Translations under genes and position numbers: made by a program
Notes under the pieces: generated by a model
The model's input: only the letters and a program-made list of their open reading frames with translations
Told to the model about the DNA's origin: nothing
The model's database searches: none
Part shown: positions 7,333 to 8,532 of the stretch, one piece after another
Layout of the letters: every line of letters begins with the position of its first letter
Numbering within the stretch: position 1 is the first letter of the stretch
Assembly (NCBI GenBank): GCA_002398515.1
Contig: DGZL01000106.1
Coordinates: forward strand, 1-8,532
Reading direction: 5' to 3'
Length of the DNA: 8,532 nt
DNA from: Firmicutes bacterium UBA4981
Lineage (GTDB): Bacteria > Bacillota > SHA-98 > UBA4971

Positions 7333-7908
7333 ATCTAGAATGGTAACCATATCACCCTGATTTAATCCGGCAGCGTTGGCTTCATCAGTATCCAGATGCA
7401 GGTCAAGGGCAAAGTCTTCTCTTACACGTGCGACTACATCATCAAATATCAGGGGTCTTTCCCCTTCTGTCTTCACCATCACTTTTTGGCCGTCGGTGAC
7501 TCCGAACTCTTTGGCGTCTTCAGGCGTGAAATGAATGTGTCTCTTCGCCACAATGACTCCTTGCTCTATCTTGACAGGACCGTACGGCCCGATGATGACA
7601 ATACCCGGAGTTCCCTTTATGTCGCCGGATTCACGAACCGGAGAGGCAACTCCCAAAGCGTAGCAATCAGTCCTGGATATTTCCACTTGTGTTGCTTTCC
7701 TAACAGGGCCAAGTATTCTAACCTTTTGAATGACTCCTTTCGGCCCCACGAGGGTGACTCTCTCATCTGCTGCGAATTGCCCCGGTTGGGTCAGGGCTTT
7801 GATGGAAGTAAGCTTGTGGCCTGGCCCGAATAGGAGTTCCAGGTGTTCTTGGGAAACATGGACGTGTCTTGCAGAGATACCTGTTGGAATTTTTCTTGTC
7901 GTGGTCAT
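7300..7908 (-). CDS. pduL: PduL-type phosphate acyltransferase (phosphotransacylase)
   Basis: This 202-residue enzyme interconverts acyl-CoA plus phosphate with acyl-phosphate plus CoA, so with an acetate or propionate kinase it can yield ATP. Both PduL halves are present. SARHVHVS (H15, H17) and QPGQFAADE come first, then the TQVEIS glutamate (E76), PVRESGDIKGTPG at 90-102, AKRHIHFTPEDA (H124, H126) and HLDTDEANAAG (H171). These histidines and the glutamate correspond to the two-zinc site of characterised PduL. The start at 7908 is preferred because GGAGGG (7919-7924) lies 10 bases upstream; longer readings from 7926 or 7944 overrun this site. Only about nine residues precede the domain, so the N-terminal encapsulation peptide of microcompartment PduL is absent, and no shell genes are nearby. 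A cytosolic, Pta-like role is most likely. It is the first gene of the operon. Confidence 0.93.
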   Translation of the reverse strand: MTTTRKIPTGISARHVHVSQEHLELLFGPGHKLTSIKALTQPGQFAADERVTLVGPKGVIQKVRILGPVRKATQVEISRTDCYALGVASPVRESGDIKGTPGIVIIGPYGPVKIEQGVIVAKRHIHFTPEDAKEFGVTDGQKVMVKTEGERPLIFDDVVARVREDFALDLHLDTDEANAAGLNQGDMVTILDDAATSAIRRA

Positions 7909-7918
7909 TTTGTCTAAA

Positions 7919-7924
7919 CCCTCC
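7919..7924 (-). promoter_or_regulatory. ribosome binding site that fixes the pduL start
   Basis: GGAGGG on the minus strand, 10 bases before the ATG at 7908. An in-frame ATG at 7926 overlaps the site itself and an ATA/ATG-rich extension to 7944 has no comparable site, so the shorter protein is preferred. Confidence 0.7.
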
Positions 7925-7944
7925 ATCCGTATTAAAATAATCAA

Positions 7945-7990
7945 ATAACCAATATCACTGTATTAGTCTAACATAATTGTTTTCTCCAAA
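7945..7990 (-). promoter_or_regulatory. AT-rich leader that probably holds the operon promoter
   Basis: The segment upstream of pduL is markedly AT-rich. The best pair of boxes is TTGGAG (7984-7989) and TAATAC (7960-7965) with an 18-bp spacer, each matching only 3 of 6 consensus bases. A short dyad, TTAG-N-CTAA (7963-7971), overlaps the presumed -10 box. A promoter is expected here from the gene layout, but the exact boxes are uncertain. Confidence 0.3.
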
Positions 7991-8231
7991 GCACATGGAT
8001 TTCCTTCATTGCTATAGTCGCATCCGCCTTCATAGCCCCACTCTGCCACCTTTGACTGCCGCAGCCAGGCTGTTCTTCACCACCTCAGTCTACCGTCTCT
8101 TACTGCTGCATTCAGGCATGGGATAACACAGACGACGAATGCGACAGGAATTCCGCAGGCCATAGAGCGTAATATGTGCTGAACCGGCGTAAATACTCAA
8201 AGGGAGCAATTACCAAAGCATACCATCTTCG
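7991..8231. other. gene-free stretch between the operon leader and the repeat array
   Basis: No convincing gene is present. The plus strand has a 43-codon frame (7995-8126) without a ribosome site. The minus strand has three tiny overlapping frames (start 8163, 28 residues; then 16 and 21 residues) with no recognisable product. They could be remnants of a decayed gene but may equally be chance. No tRNA-like or riboswitch-like fold was recognised by eye. Confidence 0.5.
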
Positions 8232-8532
8232 GACTGGCTCTCCAGGAGAGCCAATCGACCACCCGGAAGCCCTCAGATCCGCCTGATTGGCTTACTGGGT
8301 GAGCCAATCGACCACACGGAAGCCATCAGATCCGCCTGACTGGCTCACTGGGTGAGCCAATCAACCACACAGAAGCCACCAGATCCCCCTGATTGGCTCA
8401 CTGGGTGAGCCAGTCGACCGTCTGGAAGCCTTCAAGTCCTCCTGAATGGCTTACTGGGTGAGCCAATCGACCGTATGGAAGCCTTCAAATCCCCCTGATT
8501 GGCTCACTAGGTGAGCCAATCGACCACTGAAA
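8232..8532. repeat. tandem array of 53-bp units, each with a 25-bp palindrome
   Basis: Five full units start at 8232, 8285, 8338, 8391 and 8444, and a sixth partial one starts at 8497; the spacing is exactly 53 bp throughout. Each unit opens with an inverted repeat whose typical arms are GATTGGCTCAC and GTGAGCCAATC around a 3-base loop (TGG, once TAG and once CAG), followed by a 28-bp linker with a conserved GAAGCC core. The right arm is nearly invariant while the left arm varies. The linkers are related to one another (units 1-3 form one subtype, units 4-5 another), unlike CRISPR spacers. The unit length is not a multiple of three, so it is not a coding repeat. No T-run follows the hairpins, so they are not ordinary terminators. 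After the sixth palindrome the linker appears to diverge (GACCACTGAAA), so the array may end close to the window edge. Confidence 0.93.

Noticed and set aside
7300..7944. PduL with an N-terminal microcompartment targeting peptide
   Set aside because: The longer reading from 7944 overruns the GGAGGG ribosome site, and no microcompartment shell genes are in the window, so a short cytosolic form is preferred.
7995..8126. Plus-strand small gene of 43 codons
   Set aside because: It has no Shine-Dalgarno sequence or recognisable product, and it lies in a region with no other sign of coding.
7963..8163. Decayed gene upstream of pduL on the minus strand
   Set aside because: One frame from 8163 continues past a single TGA to 7963, and tiny overlapping frames are present. 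The translated pieces match no family I recognise and lack good ribosome sites, so chance is the simpler explanation.
8232..8521. Series of intrinsic terminators
   Set aside because: The hairpins are stable but neither strand has a T-run after any of them.
8232..8532. CRISPR array
   Set aside because: The 28-bp segments between palindromes are themselves similar from unit to unit, and the first 25 bp are a full palindrome. A CRISPR array would have unrelated spacers. No cas gene is present in the window.

Overview
The window is a bacterial chromosomal segment with moderate GC content. All seven supported genes read on the minus strand. Strong Shine-Dalgarno sequences (AAAGGAGG, GGAGGG, GGGAGG), a near-consensus housekeeping-type promoter and a simple intrinsic terminator suggest a Bacillota (Clostridia-like) host. 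That placement is an inference: there is no rRNA or marker gene here to test it. No phage, transposase, tRNA or CRISPR feature is visible.

In transcription order (right to left) the window holds three parts. The first (8532 to 7909) has no gene. Its outer part is a strictly periodic array of 53-bp units, each with a 25-bp palindrome, which runs to the window edge. About 290 bp of unexplained sequence and an AT-rich leader follow.

The second part (7908 to 3174) is an apparent four-gene operon: a PduL-type phosphotransacylase, a large M28/DUF4910-like metallopeptidase with PA and C-terminal winged-helix-like domains, the Y-family DNA polymerase DinB, and a DUF72 protein. The last three are joined by two 4-bp ATGA overlaps, so their translation is probably coupled. 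A degenerate tandem duplication of about 48 bp joins the first two genes.

The third part (3076 to 33) holds a secreted LolA-like/TPR protein, a small FmdB-type zinc-ribbon protein with its own promoter and a terminator just after it, and a QueG-like double 4Fe-4S protein that lacks several hallmarks of true epoxyqueuosine reductase.

Most genes are individually recognisable housekeeping or accessory functions: acyl-phosphate metabolism, peptide hydrolysis, translesion synthesis and an iron-sulfur reductase relative. No single pathway unites them. The least explained element is the 53-bp palindromic repeat array at the right edge.
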